From NCBI GenBank assembly GCA_965220895.1, contig CBDCRF010000006.1, forward strand, positions 36,561 through 100,560: a stretch of DNA of 64,000 nt, written 5' to 3'. The notes below the pieces were generated by a model. The model saw only the letters and a list, made by a program, of their open reading frames with translations. It did no database searches and was not told the DNA's origin. The DNA is from WTFY01 sp965220895 (GTDB lineage Bacteria; Pseudomonadota; Gammaproteobacteria; UBA4575). A program made the position numbers and the translations under genes. Positions 30,850-39,079 of the stretch are shown piece after piece; positions within the stretch are counted from its first letter, which is position 1, and every line of letters begins with the position of its first letter.

Positions 30850-32091
30850 ATGCCCTCCCCTGAACCGAACTGGAAAAATCGGACTATCTGGACAGGCGAC
30901 AATCTGGAGATAATGCGGGGTATGAACTCCGCCAGCGTTGACCTGATCTACCTTGATCCGCCATTCAACAGCAAGCGGGATTACGAAGCCCCGATAGGTT
31001 CTGCTGCTACTGGAGCATCTTTCAAGGATACGTGGACGCTTGACGACGTAGACCTTGCCTGGCACGGGGAAATAGCAGAGGATTGCCCCCCCCTATATTC
31101 CGTTATTGCGGCGGCGGGATTGGCGCACGGGAAGGGGATGAAGTCGTACCTGATTATGATGGCCGTGCGGCTGCTGGAGATGAAGCGGTTGCTGAAAGAC
31201 ACGGGCAGCATATACCTGCATTGCGATCCAACAGCGAGCCATTATCTGAAAATGTTGATGGATGTGGTGTTTGGTCAGAACAATTTCAGAAACGAGATTG
31301 TCTGGTGCTATACGGGGCCTGGAAACTTTAGACGAGATTTTGCACGGAAACACGATACGATTTTTCGCTATGTTAGCGGCAAGACTTGGATTTTTAACGC
31401 TGATGATGTACGGAGGCCATATAAGGCTACATTTACGCCTGCACGGGGGGTACACGGAGCAAATAAGGGCACAGCAAGCGAAGAAAGACATAATAAAGGA
31501 GGCGTTCCAACTGATTGGTGGAACGACGGGTATTTATCCAATATATCAGCGTGGAGGAAAGAACTCACAGGCTATCCAACACAGAAGCCCGTTGCGCTTC
31601 TTGAACGGATAATACGGGCATCAAGCAATCCGCACGACGTTGTATTTGATCCGTTCTGCGGTTGCGCTACGGCCCTTGTTGCTGCTGATAGGATTGAACG
31701 GCAATGGATAGGCATTGATCTTTCTCCAATGGCTGCCTCGCTTGTTCTGAAGCGAATACGAGAAGATCGGGGGCCGCTATTCAACGACGTGATACACAGG
31801 GAGGACTTCCCAAAGCGTACGGATCTGGGCAAACTTCCTCATTACAAGACGCACAAGCAAACATTGTTCGGAAAGCAAGAAGGAATATGCGCTGGATGCG
31901 AAACTCTGTTTTATTTCCGCAATCTCACTGTAGATCATATCGTGCCGCAGAGCAAGGGTGGAAGCGACCACATAGACAACCTGCAACTGCTTTGCAACGC
32001 CTGCAACTCGCAGAAGGGTACTCGCTCACAAGAGGAGTTTCTTGCTGGTTTGATTGCGGCGGGTTACCGATCAAGACCAGATGTGCAATAA
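30850..32091 (+). CDS. DNA methyltransferase fused to an HNH nuclease domain
   Basis: 413 residues. Amino-methyltransferase with motif IV YLDPPF at residues 35-39, a target-recognition-like middle (GANKGTASEERHNKGGVPTD), then PTQKPVALLERII and the AdoMet motif VVFDPFCGCATALVAADRIE: beta-class order. From about residue 335 an HNH domain follows (ICAGCETLFYF, LTVDHIVPQSKGGSDHIDNL, LCNACNSQKG). Methylase and nuclease in one chain could be a compact restriction-modification or a homing-type enzyme. The gene sits alone between inverted repeats. Confidence 0.85.
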   Translation: MPSPEPNWKNRTIWTGDNLEIMRGMNSASVDLIYLDPPFNSKRDYEAPIGSAATGASFKDTWTLDDVDLAWHGEIAEDCPPLYSVIAAAGLAHGKGMKSYLIMMAVRLLEMKRLLKDTGSIYLHCDPTASHYLKMLMDVVFGQNNFRNEIVWCYTGPGNFRRDFARKHDTIFRYVSGKTWIFNADDVRRPYKATFTPARGVHGANKGTASEERHNKGGVPTDWWNDGYLSNISAWRKELTGYPTQKPVALLERIIRASSNPHDVVFDPFCGCATALVAADRIERQWIGIDLSPMAASLVLKRIREDRGPLFNDVIHREDFPKRTDLGKLPHYKTHKQTLFGKQEGICAGCETLFYFRNLTVDHIVPQSKGGSDHIDNLQLLCNACNSQKGTRSQEEFLAGLIAAGYRSRPDVQ

Positions 32092-32116
32092 CGGAAGTCC
32101 GATGAGGCCTACACGA

Positions 32117-32161
32117 AAACAGGCTGAAAACGGGCTTCGTCAAGTTTCCCGTATAAATCCC
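32117..32161. repeat. Right 45-bp inverted repeat of the methylase cassette
   Basis: Mirror of 30681-30725. The pair encloses 1.48 kb containing one gene with its promoter, suggesting a mobile cassette. No transposase inside. Confidence 0.85.
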
Positions 32162-32173
32162 AAAAAGAACATC

Positions 32174-32395
32174 ATGCCCTATCCCGTTGAACATACTATC
32201 GTTAATCCATACGACCGCTTTGAATATGCCAAGTTGTTCAAGGCGGAACCAAACTCGCAATGGACATTAAGCCTGCCCGAACGTTTTGACATTCCAAAAA
32301 TCCATTTACGCAATAGCGAGGTCGCCATTGGCTTTGCTCACGGTGTGTTCTGTCTGGATGCCCAGCAGAAAGAGGCAGAGGTAGAACCATCCTAA
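32174..32395 (+). CDS. Hypothetical protein, 73 aa
   Basis: MPYPVEHTIVNPYDRFEYAK; the sequence suggests a beta-rich small protein. The stop overlaps the beginning of the phosphoesterase reading frame. Unknown family. Confidence 0.55.
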   Translation: MPYPVEHTIVNPYDRFEYAKLFKAEPNSQWTLSLPERFDIPKIHLRNSEVAIGFAHGVFCLDAQQKEAEVEPS

Positions 32396-32442
32396 AACAC
32401 ACCATCATATCAGACACGCACGGCATCGTCAATATCGACACG

Positions 32443-33087
32443 TTGCTGGAAGGTTACAGCGGAGACATGTTGATTCACTGCGGCGACTTCACGAAGGGCG
32501 CCGTGCGTGGCCAAACGGTCATTTCTAACGACCACTATCTTTCTTTCTGCGCATTTGTCGAAAGCCTTGTCCGTATACGACACAGGTGGGAGCATGTCAT
32601 ATGCGTCCCTGGCAATCACGACAAAATTTGTGAACACCAGCCCTTCTTGGCGAAAGAAATTCTGTATGATCGGGCACGGGCGCACCTGCTAATAGACGAG
32701 TACATAATACTTGACGGCATCAAGTATTACGGCATGCCGTGGACGCCCGCCTTCAACAACTGGTTCTTTCAAGGCACAAAGCGGAATCTGCCTCTGGCCT
32801 GCTCTGCCATTGACGACGATACGGAGGTGCTTATAACGCACGGACCGCAGTGGGGCGTGTTTGATCAAGTGGCAGCGGGGGCTGAACATTTAGGTTGCGT
32901 TGCATTAGCAGACCGCTTGGGAGACTTGATAAGGCTGAAGCTCCATGCTTTCGGGCATGTACACGGGGCAGGCGGACAAAAGAGGATCCGGGACCGCCCC
33001 TGTTATCCATACTGGACAGCCAATGCTGCCGTGCTCAACGAGCAATACCTGTGCGAGCACGAGCCGATGGAGGTAACTCTTGATTGA
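32443..33087 (+). CDS. Calcineurin-like metallophosphoesterase
   Basis: Metal-binding motifs HCGDF, VPGNHD, TH(GPQ) and AFGHVHGAGG are in family order. The first motif SDTHG is encoded upstream of the first ATG in the same frame (about 32413-32427) and has no AUG, GUG or UUG start before the preceding stop region. The true N-terminus may use a non-canonical start near 32389 or a -1 shift from the preceding gene. Likely a phosphodiesterase acting on nucleotides or nucleic acid ends. Confidence 0.75.
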   Translation: MLEGYSGDMLIHCGDFTKGAVRGQTVISNDHYLSFCAFVESLVRIRHRWEHVICVPGNHDKICEHQPFLAKEILYDRARAHLLIDEYIILDGIKYYGMPWTPAFNNWFFQGTKRNLPLACSAIDDDTEVLITHGPQWGVFDQVAAGAEHLGCVALADRLGDLIRLKLHAFGHVHGAGGQKRIRDRPCYPYWTANAAVLNEQYLCEHEPMEVTLD

Positions 33088-33916
33088 TTCGTGGACATAT
33101 CGCATCCACGAGGGCGACTGCCTGGACGTGATGCGAGAGATGCCGAGCGCGTCCGTGGACCTGATCATCACTTCCCCGCCCTACGCTGAAAGGCGCAAAG
33201 ACACATACGGCGGAGTGCCCGCGAGCGAGTACGTCGAATGGTTCCTGCCACGCGCCGAGCAGATGCGCAGACTGCTCAAACCCACGGGATCCTTCGTGCT
33301 CAATATCAAAGAAGGAACGCAAGACAGGCGTAGGGAAACGTACGTGCTCGAACTCATTCTCGCCCTTGTCAAACAAGGATGGAGATGGATTGACGAATAC
33401 ATATGGGCGAAAACGTGCACTTTGCCCATTGGAGCAAAGGAGAGATTCAAAGACGAATGGGAACGCCTTTTACATTTTGCGCCAGGGGAGGATCCCATAT
33501 GTTTTAACAAGGATGCTGTACGCATACCCAATAGCCAGAGCATGAAAAATAGAATTGCGGGATTCAAAAAACACGCTGACCAGCCCCGCCAATTCAACAG
33601 CACGGGATCTAAATTCAATGTGTCGCCCAAGACTTTCTTGAAATCATACGAAAAACATGGCGCAACATCGCTTCCCGGAAACGTTATATGTTCCGCAACT
33701 GCGCCCTCCCACAACGCGCAAGATCATCCAGCGGTATTCCCTGAGGCAATCCCATCCTTCTTTGTCCGCCTCCTCACGCGGGAGGGCGACGTCGTGCTCG
33801 ACCCTTTCTCCGGGAGTGGCACAACCTATCGCGTAGCCCAGCGCGCCGGACGCAAGCCCATTGGAATCGAAATCAAGCCAGAGTACGTCAAGCAAGAAAA
33901 CCCCATGCTGCTGTAA
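33080..33916 (+). CDS. DNA methyltransferase (SPPY type), paralogue A
   Basis: 278 residues from TTG overlapping the previous stop. Motif IV LIITSPPY at residues 28-35 and AdoMet motif VVLDPFSGSGTTYRVAQRAG near residue 243: N4-cytosine/N6-adenine type, beta-class order. The first 110 and last 65 residues are almost identical to the gene at 46.9 kb, while the middle differs completely. It could modify phage DNA against restriction. Confidence 0.9.
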   Translation: MIDSWTYRIHEGDCLDVMREMPSASVDLIITSPPYAERRKDTYGGVPASEYVEWFLPRAEQMRRLLKPTGSFVLNIKEGTQDRRRETYVLELILALVKQGWRWIDEYIWAKTCTLPIGAKERFKDEWERLLHFAPGEDPICFNKDAVRIPNSQSMKNRIAGFKKHADQPRQFNSTGSKFNVSPKTFLKSYEKHGATSLPGNVICSATAPSHNAQDHPAVFPEAIPSFFVRLLTREGDVVLDPFSGSGTTYRVAQRAGRKPIGIEIKPEYVKQENPMLL

Positions 33917-33920
33917 CCCC

Positions 33921-33949
33921 TTGACATTGTTGTTTTTTTGTCGTACATT
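33921..33949 (+). promoter_or_regulatory. Promoter (plus) of the recE-like gene
   Basis: TTGACA, 17 bp ending TTTGTCG, TACATT; the next 20 bp (ACCGCATACGAAATCACGTT) are identical to those after the promoter at 47684, as part of the methylase duplication. Confidence 0.85.
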
Positions 33950-33969
33950 ACCGCATACGAAATCACGTT

Positions 33970-34956
33970 ATGCCCCCTGACCCCATGTTTTCCGAATCCT
34001 TCGACGACTTCCGGGCTGGCAAGCCTGGGATATACAAAGGCATCGAGGAGGACGACTACCACGCGCACCCCGCTGTGTCCAACAGCCGCCTCTCCGCTTT
34101 TCGGGTGTCCCCCCGGAAGATGAAGTATCAGATGGAGCGGTCCCACGAGCCTACGCCCGCACAGTTATTCGGCACCGCGGCTCACGCAGCACTCCTCGAA
34201 CCAGACAAGTTTGAGGAGGAGTTCCATACCCCCACGCAGTGCGCTGCGATCACCAAACGAGGTACGCAATGCTCCAATATCGGCGTTCTGATGGACCCCA
34301 CAACGGGGCTGTGGTACTGCAAAATCCACGCATCTGAAATCTGTGTTAGACCGCGCTATGTGGTTTCGCCCGACGATAGGGAGGCCGTAACAAGCATGGC
34401 CAAGTGGTGCCACACCTTCCCCGGCACGAAAGGCTTGCTTGTTGACAAAGATGGCGAGCCGCGAGGCGAGCGTGAGGTGAGCATACTGTGGGAGGTCGAG
34501 GGCGTACTGGCCAAGTGCAGGATCGACTTGCTTTGCCTGGACGGTGATGCGTCCTATGCGCTCGACTACAAAACGACCGCAAGCCTTGAGACGGGCTTCG
34601 GCATCATGTACCTGAAAAGCCGCCACTACGGCCCGATGGACGATGCCATCACCACGTCCACCGCTATCTACAAGTGGGGCTACCACCGTCAGGGAGCGTT
34701 TTACACAGACGCCTTGGCCTATCATGGCGTAGAGGTAGATCACTTCGTCTTTCTGGTTCAAGAAAAGCCTGCGCCATACGAATGCGTAGCCTTGCGCCTG
34801 TACGACGAGGCGATGGCAATAGGGCGCGAGGAGTACAAGTTGGAAGCAGCTGAATATGGCAAACTGCTGGAGAAAGATCATTGGCCGTCCGCCGCGCCTA
34901 CTCGCGTTATCGAAGTAGACCTACCCCGGTGGGTCTACGGAAACGAATCATTTTAA
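33970..34956 (+). CDS. RecE/YqaJ-like PD-(D/E)XK exonuclease with zinc-knuckle insertion
   Basis: 328 residues. Family features: YHAHPAVSNSRLSAFRVSPR, FGTAAHAALLEP, the nuclease core CRIDLLCLDGD..ALDYKTT, and QGAFYTDAL before FVFLVQEKPAPYE, as in RecE C-terminal/DUF3799 nucleases. Residues about 92-125 insert CAAITKRGTQCSN..WYCKIH, a zinc-knuckle also seen as a stand-alone module in other proteins. It resects dsDNA 5' ends to make substrate for RecT, encoded 1.2 kb downstream. Confidence 0.85.
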   Translation: MPPDPMFSESFDDFRAGKPGIYKGIEEDDYHAHPAVSNSRLSAFRVSPRKMKYQMERSHEPTPAQLFGTAAHAALLEPDKFEEEFHTPTQCAAITKRGTQCSNIGVLMDPTTGLWYCKIHASEICVRPRYVVSPDDREAVTSMAKWCHTFPGTKGLLVDKDGEPRGEREVSILWEVEGVLAKCRIDLLCLDGDASYALDYKTTASLETGFGIMYLKSRHYGPMDDAITTSTAIYKWGYHRQGAFYTDALAYHGVEVDHFVFLVQEKPAPYECVALRLYDEAMAIGREEYKLEAAEYGKLLEKDHWPSAAPTRVIEVDLPRWVYGNESF

Positions 34957-34966
34957 CGGAGAGACC

Positions 34967-35440
34967 ATGCCCGATGTCAAGACGTTTTTCGACTTTGCAT
35001 ACGACGATGCTGACATCCGCTGCCACGCTGTTATAAACCTTGAGGCGTTAGTGGCGATGAATGTGTACTCGTTTGTGGAGGACAAACTGTGCCTGAATTT
35101 TACATTCGACAGAAATACAACGCTCCATTCTACAGCCCACTACATAGATAAAGAGGCAGGCGAGGCTATCTTTAACCAGATTCTTTCTGCGTGGGATCAT
35201 GTGGAAGGATGGCGGGGTTTCGCTGATCGTGTTTTTGTTTCGCCGGTTAGCGATAATGGAGAGCGTGTTGCTGTGGGGGTGCACCATATAAGGCACGTAT
35301 TTTTCAAGGAGTATGCCAGTGGCCCTCCCGGCAGACTGTATATCGACATAGGGCATCATGCGCCTTTGTCTCTCCTTGCCCTTGTCCAAACCTACCAAGC
35401 CCTTCTTGACAGGATAGAGATGTGGCACACCAGCCCGTAA
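34967..35440 (+). CDS. Hypothetical protein, 157 aa
   Basis: Mixed alpha/beta (KTFFDFAYDDADIRCHAVIN, VAVGVHHIRHVFFKEYASGP) with a GGAGAG ribosome site 5 bp before ATG. It lies within the recombination operon. Unknown family. Confidence 0.65.
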   Translation: MPDVKTFFDFAYDDADIRCHAVINLEALVAMNVYSFVEDKLCLNFTFDRNTTLHSTAHYIDKEAGEAIFNQILSAWDHVEGWRGFADRVFVSPVSDNGERVAVGVHHIRHVFFKEYASGPPGRLYIDIGHHAPLSLLALVQTYQALLDRIEMWHTSP

Positions 35441-35452
35441 ACCGAGAAGCCC

Positions 35453-35653
35453 ATGCACATAGTCCTTACCGACGAAGAGAATCAGGTCGTAATCTACGGC
35501 GATGAGTTTGACACTCCCGAATTGCGGAGAGAGATGGCTGACGATCTCGAAAAGATGATCGACAGGCACTCGTTTCGCACAGATCGCCTGCGCGAGTGCA
35601 TCGTAAATCTTTACGAGCATTTCAGAAAGGGCGTGGAGGCTGAACAGCCATGA
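35453..35653 (+). CDS. Hypothetical acidic protein, 66 aa
   Basis: MHIVLTDEENQVVIYGDEFD, then a helical half. Ends in an ATGA overlap with the next gene. Unknown family. Confidence 0.6.
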   Translation: MHIVLTDEENQVVIYGDEFDTPELRREMADDLEKMIDRHSFRTDRLRECIVNLYEHFRKGVEAEQP

Positions 35654-35853
35654 AAGTCATGCGGAAAGGAAAGTATTTTGAGCATCATTGCCCTATCCAT
35701 GGGATTTTTTGGTCAGGTGGGGTAATGACCTTTCGCATTTTGACGCGATACAGGAGGCGGGTTCGCCGACTCGGTAGCCACAAATTTTATGGTATCCACA
35801 CGCTGACATGGGCCATTTGGCATAGGTATCAACCAAGCAACCTGTGGAGGTGA
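35650..35853 (+). CDS. Hypothetical basic protein, 67 aa
   Basis: Basic and aromatic (YFEHHCPIHGIFWSGG, RILTRYRRRVRRLGS). CxxH pattern may bind metal. Unknown family. Confidence 0.55.
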   Translation: MKVMRKGKYFEHHCPIHGIFWSGGVMTFRILTRYRRRVRRLGSHKFYGIHTLTWAIWHRYQPSNLWR

Positions 35854-35862
35854 GGACTCTCA

Positions 35863-36159
35863 ATGATTCTCGTCCGCAGCGCATACAAAACCGATTTCGA
35901 CTACGACATTGCCCAGAAGCTGCTTCGCGTCGTCAACGGACTCATTGCGGGACAAGAGATTCAACCCCTGATAGAAAAAAATGACCTTCGTTCTCCGTAC
36001 ATCTTTTTCGCTGCACTGGCGAGCGACTGGGATCTGCGCGAATACTACATCGACTCCTATCCTGCTATCGTAGAGGTAGTGTCGGAGAAAACGGCAAGGC
36101 AGCTAATACCTGCCGCCACACTGGAAATCCTCATCGTACTTGACGAAAACACCCCATAA
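35863..36159 (+). CDS. Hypothetical protein, 98 aa
   Basis: Helical, hydrophobic core (IAQKLLRVVNGLIAGQEIQP, SPYIFFAALASDWDLREYYI). Directly precedes recT. Unknown family. Confidence 0.6.
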   Translation: MILVRSAYKTDFDYDIAQKLLRVVNGLIAGQEIQPLIEKNDLRSPYIFFAALASDWDLREYYIDSYPAIVEVVSEKTARQLIPAATLEILIVLDENTP

Positions 36160-36163
36160 AACC

Positions 36164-37180
36164 ATGTCCAAGGCATTGACAAAAACCGGCCTCAAGGAAC
36201 TCATCCAAGGGCCAGAAGGCAAAAGATTTTTTCAGGAGGTGGCTGCCATTGTGCCCAAGGGATACGGCGATGCCTCCAAGCTTGGCAAGCAACTGCTTAT
36301 TGCTGCATCGAACAATCCACGCATCCTTAATTGCTCATCCGTCTCTCTGTGGGCAGCAATGACGCATGCCGCTGAATTAGGCGTAAATATCAGTGGTTTA
36401 CAGGGCGAGGCTTACATCGTCCCGTACAAAACGACAGCCCAATTCCAGATTGGGTATCGGGGCTTGTTGCGCTTGCTTCGCCGCAGCGGTAACGTTAAGA
36501 GCGTCGAGGCTAATATCGTATACGAAAACGAACACTTCATTAACCGAGCAGGCTCGAATCCCGTCTTTGAGCATGAACCTATGCCTCCAAGCAAGCGAGG
36601 CGACATGATAGCGGTATACGCCTTGGTGTATTACAAAGATGTCGGGATGGAGAAGGCAGTTTTATGGAAAGAGCAGGTGGACAAGATTCGCGATCACAGC
36701 CCGACTGGCCGCAGTCCCGACAGTCCATGGAAAAAGTGGTACGAGGAGATGGCGAAAAAGACTGCTATTCGCGCCCTGATGAAATACGCCCCCATCCAGA
36801 CGGACGATTACGAGGCACTTGCCAAGGCAGAGCAGGCTGAATACTCTGTCATTGGCGAGGACCCGCCAGAGCCCTCCAGCGGTGCCGCGTCGCTCAACAA
36901 GAACCTTGGGATGGAAGTTGAGGATGCCGACTTTGAAGATGCTCCCTCTGCGCCCCCCGCTGCTCCGCCTCCTGCGCCTCCGCCATCCGCGCCTCCGCCG
37001 CCTCCCGAAGCCCCCCCAGCGGAAAAGGAAGAGCCTAAAAAACGTCGCGGTCGCCCGCGCAAAAATCCGCTACCTGAGGAAGAGGTGGATATTACGACGG
37101 GCGAGGTACTGGACACGCCGGAACCGGCTGCACCCGCGCAGGAAGTTGCGCCCGACGAGGGAGGGTCGCTGTTCGAGTAG
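36164..37180 (+). CDS. recT: RecT single-strand annealing protein with AT-hook tail
   Basis: 338 residues. The RecT core covers about 1-225: ILNCSSVSLWAAMTHAAELG, NISGLQGEAYIVPY, FQIGYRGLLRLLRRSG, VEANIVYENE, KKTAIRALMKYAP. After residue 245 comes a low-complexity proline-rich linker, then KKRRGRPRKNP, an AT-hook, and an acidic end GGSLFE resembling SSB C-termini. RecT anneals and pairs ssDNA made by the RecE-like nuclease. The added AT-hook is not usual for the family. Confidence 0.92.
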   Translation: MSKALTKTGLKELIQGPEGKRFFQEVAAIVPKGYGDASKLGKQLLIAASNNPRILNCSSVSLWAAMTHAAELGVNISGLQGEAYIVPYKTTAQFQIGYRGLLRLLRRSGNVKSVEANIVYENEHFINRAGSNPVFEHEPMPPSKRGDMIAVYALVYYKDVGMEKAVLWKEQVDKIRDHSPTGRSPDSPWKKWYEEMAKKTAIRALMKYAPIQTDDYEALAKAEQAEYSVIGEDPPEPSSGAASLNKNLGMEVEDADFEDAPSAPPAAPPPAPPPSAPPPPPEAPPAEKEEPKKRRGRPRKNPLPEEEVDITTGEVLDTPEPAAPAQEVAPDEGGSLFE

Positions 37181-37195
37181 TTTACGAACTTTTGC

Positions 37196-37224
37196 TTGAC
37201 TTTATTGCTTTTTTGTCGTATACT
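37196..37224 (+). promoter_or_regulatory. Promoter (plus)
   Basis: TTGACT, 17 bp ending TTTGTCG, TATACT, 16 bp after the recT stop. Confidence 0.85.
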
Positions 37225-37374
37225 ATATGCAGACGTCCGGGGCATATTGCCTCTGCGGCGAGGCGTAGCGTCGAGGATAAGCCAGACAGGGACCGCGCCC
37301 CGGAGGGCATGAGCCTGTTTCATTGCGTGTATCTCTGTCATCTACGCCACATTTTACAACAAACCAAGCAAGCA
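37225..37374 (+). promoter_or_regulatory. Structured 150-nt leader
   Basis: CCGGGGC (about 37238) can pair with GCCCCGG (about 37297), enclosing a GC-rich multi-stem region with CCTCTGCGGCGAGGC inside. It resembles a cis-acting RNA more than spacer DNA. Class unknown. Confidence 0.45.
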
Positions 37375-37740
37375 ATGCCAAGCGAACATCGGCGCAAATA
37401 CATGCGCGAATACATGCGAGCACGACGCAGCCCGAAAGAGAAGCTAACGCCAGAGGAGGTCAAGGCGAAGCAGCGGGCATATCAGAAGTTGTACTATGCT
37501 GCGAACCGAAAGGCGATAATCGCCAAGCGGAAAGAGAGCATGACAGAGGAGAAAAGGCAGCGCAGAAACGAGTACATGCGGGCTTACCGAGCGAAAAAGC
37601 AGGGAGAGAAGCCAAGCACTCGTGGTCCCGGTCGCCCGCGCAAATACGCTACAGAGGAAGAGCGCAAGGAGGCCAATCGGCTGTACCATAAGCGTTATAA
37701 TGCGGAGCGGCGGAAGAAGCGGGGGACAAAATCCGAATAA
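37375..37740 (+). CDS. Basic AT-hook protein, 121 aa
   Basis: Repeats of a Y-M-R-x-Y-R unit (RRKYMREYMRARR, RNEYMRAYRAKKQ), AT-hook GPGRPRKYA near residue 86, and a basic end. Very similar small proteins occur in phages next to HNH or recombination genes. Likely DNA binding. Confidence 0.65.
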   Translation: MPSEHRRKYMREYMRARRSPKEKLTPEEVKAKQRAYQKLYYAANRKAIIAKRKESMTEEKRQRRNEYMRAYRAKKQGEKPSTRGPGRPRKYATEEERKEANRLYHKRYNAERRKKRGTKSE

Positions 37741-38040
37741 CTCGTCCATGCGCTTGGCTACGCGAACGGGGCCCTCACCCTGGGGCCTTGCGAATGGCTG
37801 GCGAGAGTCAGGGTCCGCGAGCGCAAGCGCACCACATTCCAGCCACGTGCTTGACCACGCTGAAGGGGCACGAATACCCCCGACAATGGCTGCTGGAGCC
37901 ATAAGAAGCGGGCGCAAGCACAAAAACACTGGCCGCAACGTTGCGGCTACGCGGGCAGGGCGGGATACCCTACGACCGGCTGGCCAGGGTCGGGCACCGC
38001 GGGTCGCAACGTAAACTCTCATTCAAACAAAACAAGACCC
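37741..38040 (+). other. 300-bp gene-free, GC-rich region with palindromes
   Basis: Contains GGGGCCCTCACCCTGGGGCC, a perfect 14-bp palindrome CCGCAACGTTGCGG (about 37929), and GTGC..GCAC pairs. Frames are open but have no protein-like composition or starts in context. It could be an RNA element or a degraded gene. Confidence 0.4.
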
Positions 38041-38262
38041 ATGGCAAAAATAGACTTCCGTATCGACGACGCTGGAATCGTATGGGTATATTTAGCCAAC
38101 CTGCGGGTCGGGTATATCAATAAGCAGGGCAAGCCCGCTCATTGGGTCGTCTATTTGCATGATGGTCAAAACCGTCTACCTACATTTGATACGCTCGAAA
38201 AGGCCAAAAAATATGCTGAAGGGCATATCGTTGCCCTCATATTAGCCAACAAGGGCCGATGA
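38041..38262 (+). CDS. Hypothetical protein, 73 aa
   Basis: The sequence suggests a small beta domain (AKIDFRIDDAGIVWVYLANL) and a C-terminal helix. ATGA overlap with the VRR-NUC gene. Unknown family. Confidence 0.6.
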   Translation: MAKIDFRIDDAGIVWVYLANLRVGYINKQGKPAHWVVYLHDGQNRLPTFDTLEKAKKYAEGHIVALILANKGR

Positions 38263-38729
38263 CGCAAAACCAGCTCACCGAAAAACAATTCCAGGCGCAG
38301 GTAATCGAACTCGCCCGATATTGCGGCTGGTTGCTTTACCATACCTACGATTCCCGCCGATCCACCCCCGGTTTCCCCGATCTGGTACTTGCCAGAGATA
38401 ATCGAATCATCTTCGCTGAACTCAAAACAGAGAAGGGCCGCATCTCCGCTGCCCAGAAGGAATGGGCAGAAAAACTGACAAAAACCCCTGCCGAGTACTA
38501 CCTGTGGCGTCCAAGCGATTGGGAGAGCATAGAAAAAATCCTCGCCCGCGACACCAAGGAAAAATGGGTGCGCTACAGGGTAACAGAGGGGAAAAAATAC
38601 ACGGATTATCTTGTCAGCCAAGATGCGATAGATGGCAAGAAGCCGTTGACGGCAGACCAGCGGGAAAAACTCGACGACATTCTCCACGATGGGGAGTTGC
38701 TGCCGAACCCGCTGCAAAAAACCCCTTGA
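38259..38729 (+). CDS. VRR-NUC domain nuclease
   Basis: 156 residues. TEKQFQAQVIELARYCGWLL, then the PD-(D/E)XK core PGFPDLVLARDNRIIFAELK and GRISAAQKEWAEKL match the VRR-NUC fold. C-terminal 70 residues are extra. Phage members are thought to be structure-specific nucleases in replication or recombination. Confidence 0.85.
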   Translation: MTQNQLTEKQFQAQVIELARYCGWLLYHTYDSRRSTPGFPDLVLARDNRIIFAELKTEKGRISAAQKEWAEKLTKTPAEYYLWRPSDWESIEKILARDTKEKWVRYRVTEGKKYTDYLVSQDAIDGKKPLTADQREKLDDILHDGELLPNPLQKTP

Positions 38730-38754
38730 CATTCTTGTTTTTTTGTCGTACATT
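38726..38754 (+). promoter_or_regulatory. Promoter (plus)
   Basis: TTGACA, 17 bp ending TTTGTCG, TACATT; the -35 box overlaps the nuclease stop codon. Confidence 0.85.
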
Positions 38755-38785
38755 GGTTCTATTCAATCACGTTCACCATGCCCCC

Positions 38786-38896
38786 ATGCAGAAGTCGAAG
38801 GCCACAGTAGTAATCACGCTCGCCCTTCTCGTATCGCTGACGCTGATTTTCGGCTTCGCGATAATCTTCGCTGTGCCTGTAGGAGCGTCGCTATGA
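38786..38896 (+). CDS. Single-span membrane peptide, 36 aa
   Basis: MQKSKATVVITLALLVSLTL and further hydrophobic residues form one transmembrane helix. It overlaps the next small membrane gene by ATGA. Role unknown. Confidence 0.5.
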   Translation: MQKSKATVVITLALLVSLTLIFGFAIIFAVPVGASL

Positions 38897-39072
38897 AGGT
38901 GGGCATCGCCATAGTTATCGTGCTTGTTTTGGGCGTACTGGTTGCACTCTGGAATTACGAGTCCATCAATGCTTGGGGTGGCGAACTATTCCTGCCGCGC
39001 TTGGCCTTATCTGCCCTGATATGCTTGGCAGCATTCCCCCTCTTGCAACTTCTCCGCAACCTTGGAAAATAA
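38893..39072 (+). CDS. Two-span membrane peptide, 59 aa
   Basis: Hydrophobic segments at residues 3-19 and 33-53 with a short loop. Holin-like architecture, but it lies far from the endolysin, so the role is open. Confidence 0.55.
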   Translation: MKVGIAIVIVLVLGVLVALWNYESINAWGGELFLPRLALSALICLAAFPLLQLLRNLGK

Positions 39073-39079
39073 ACAGGCC

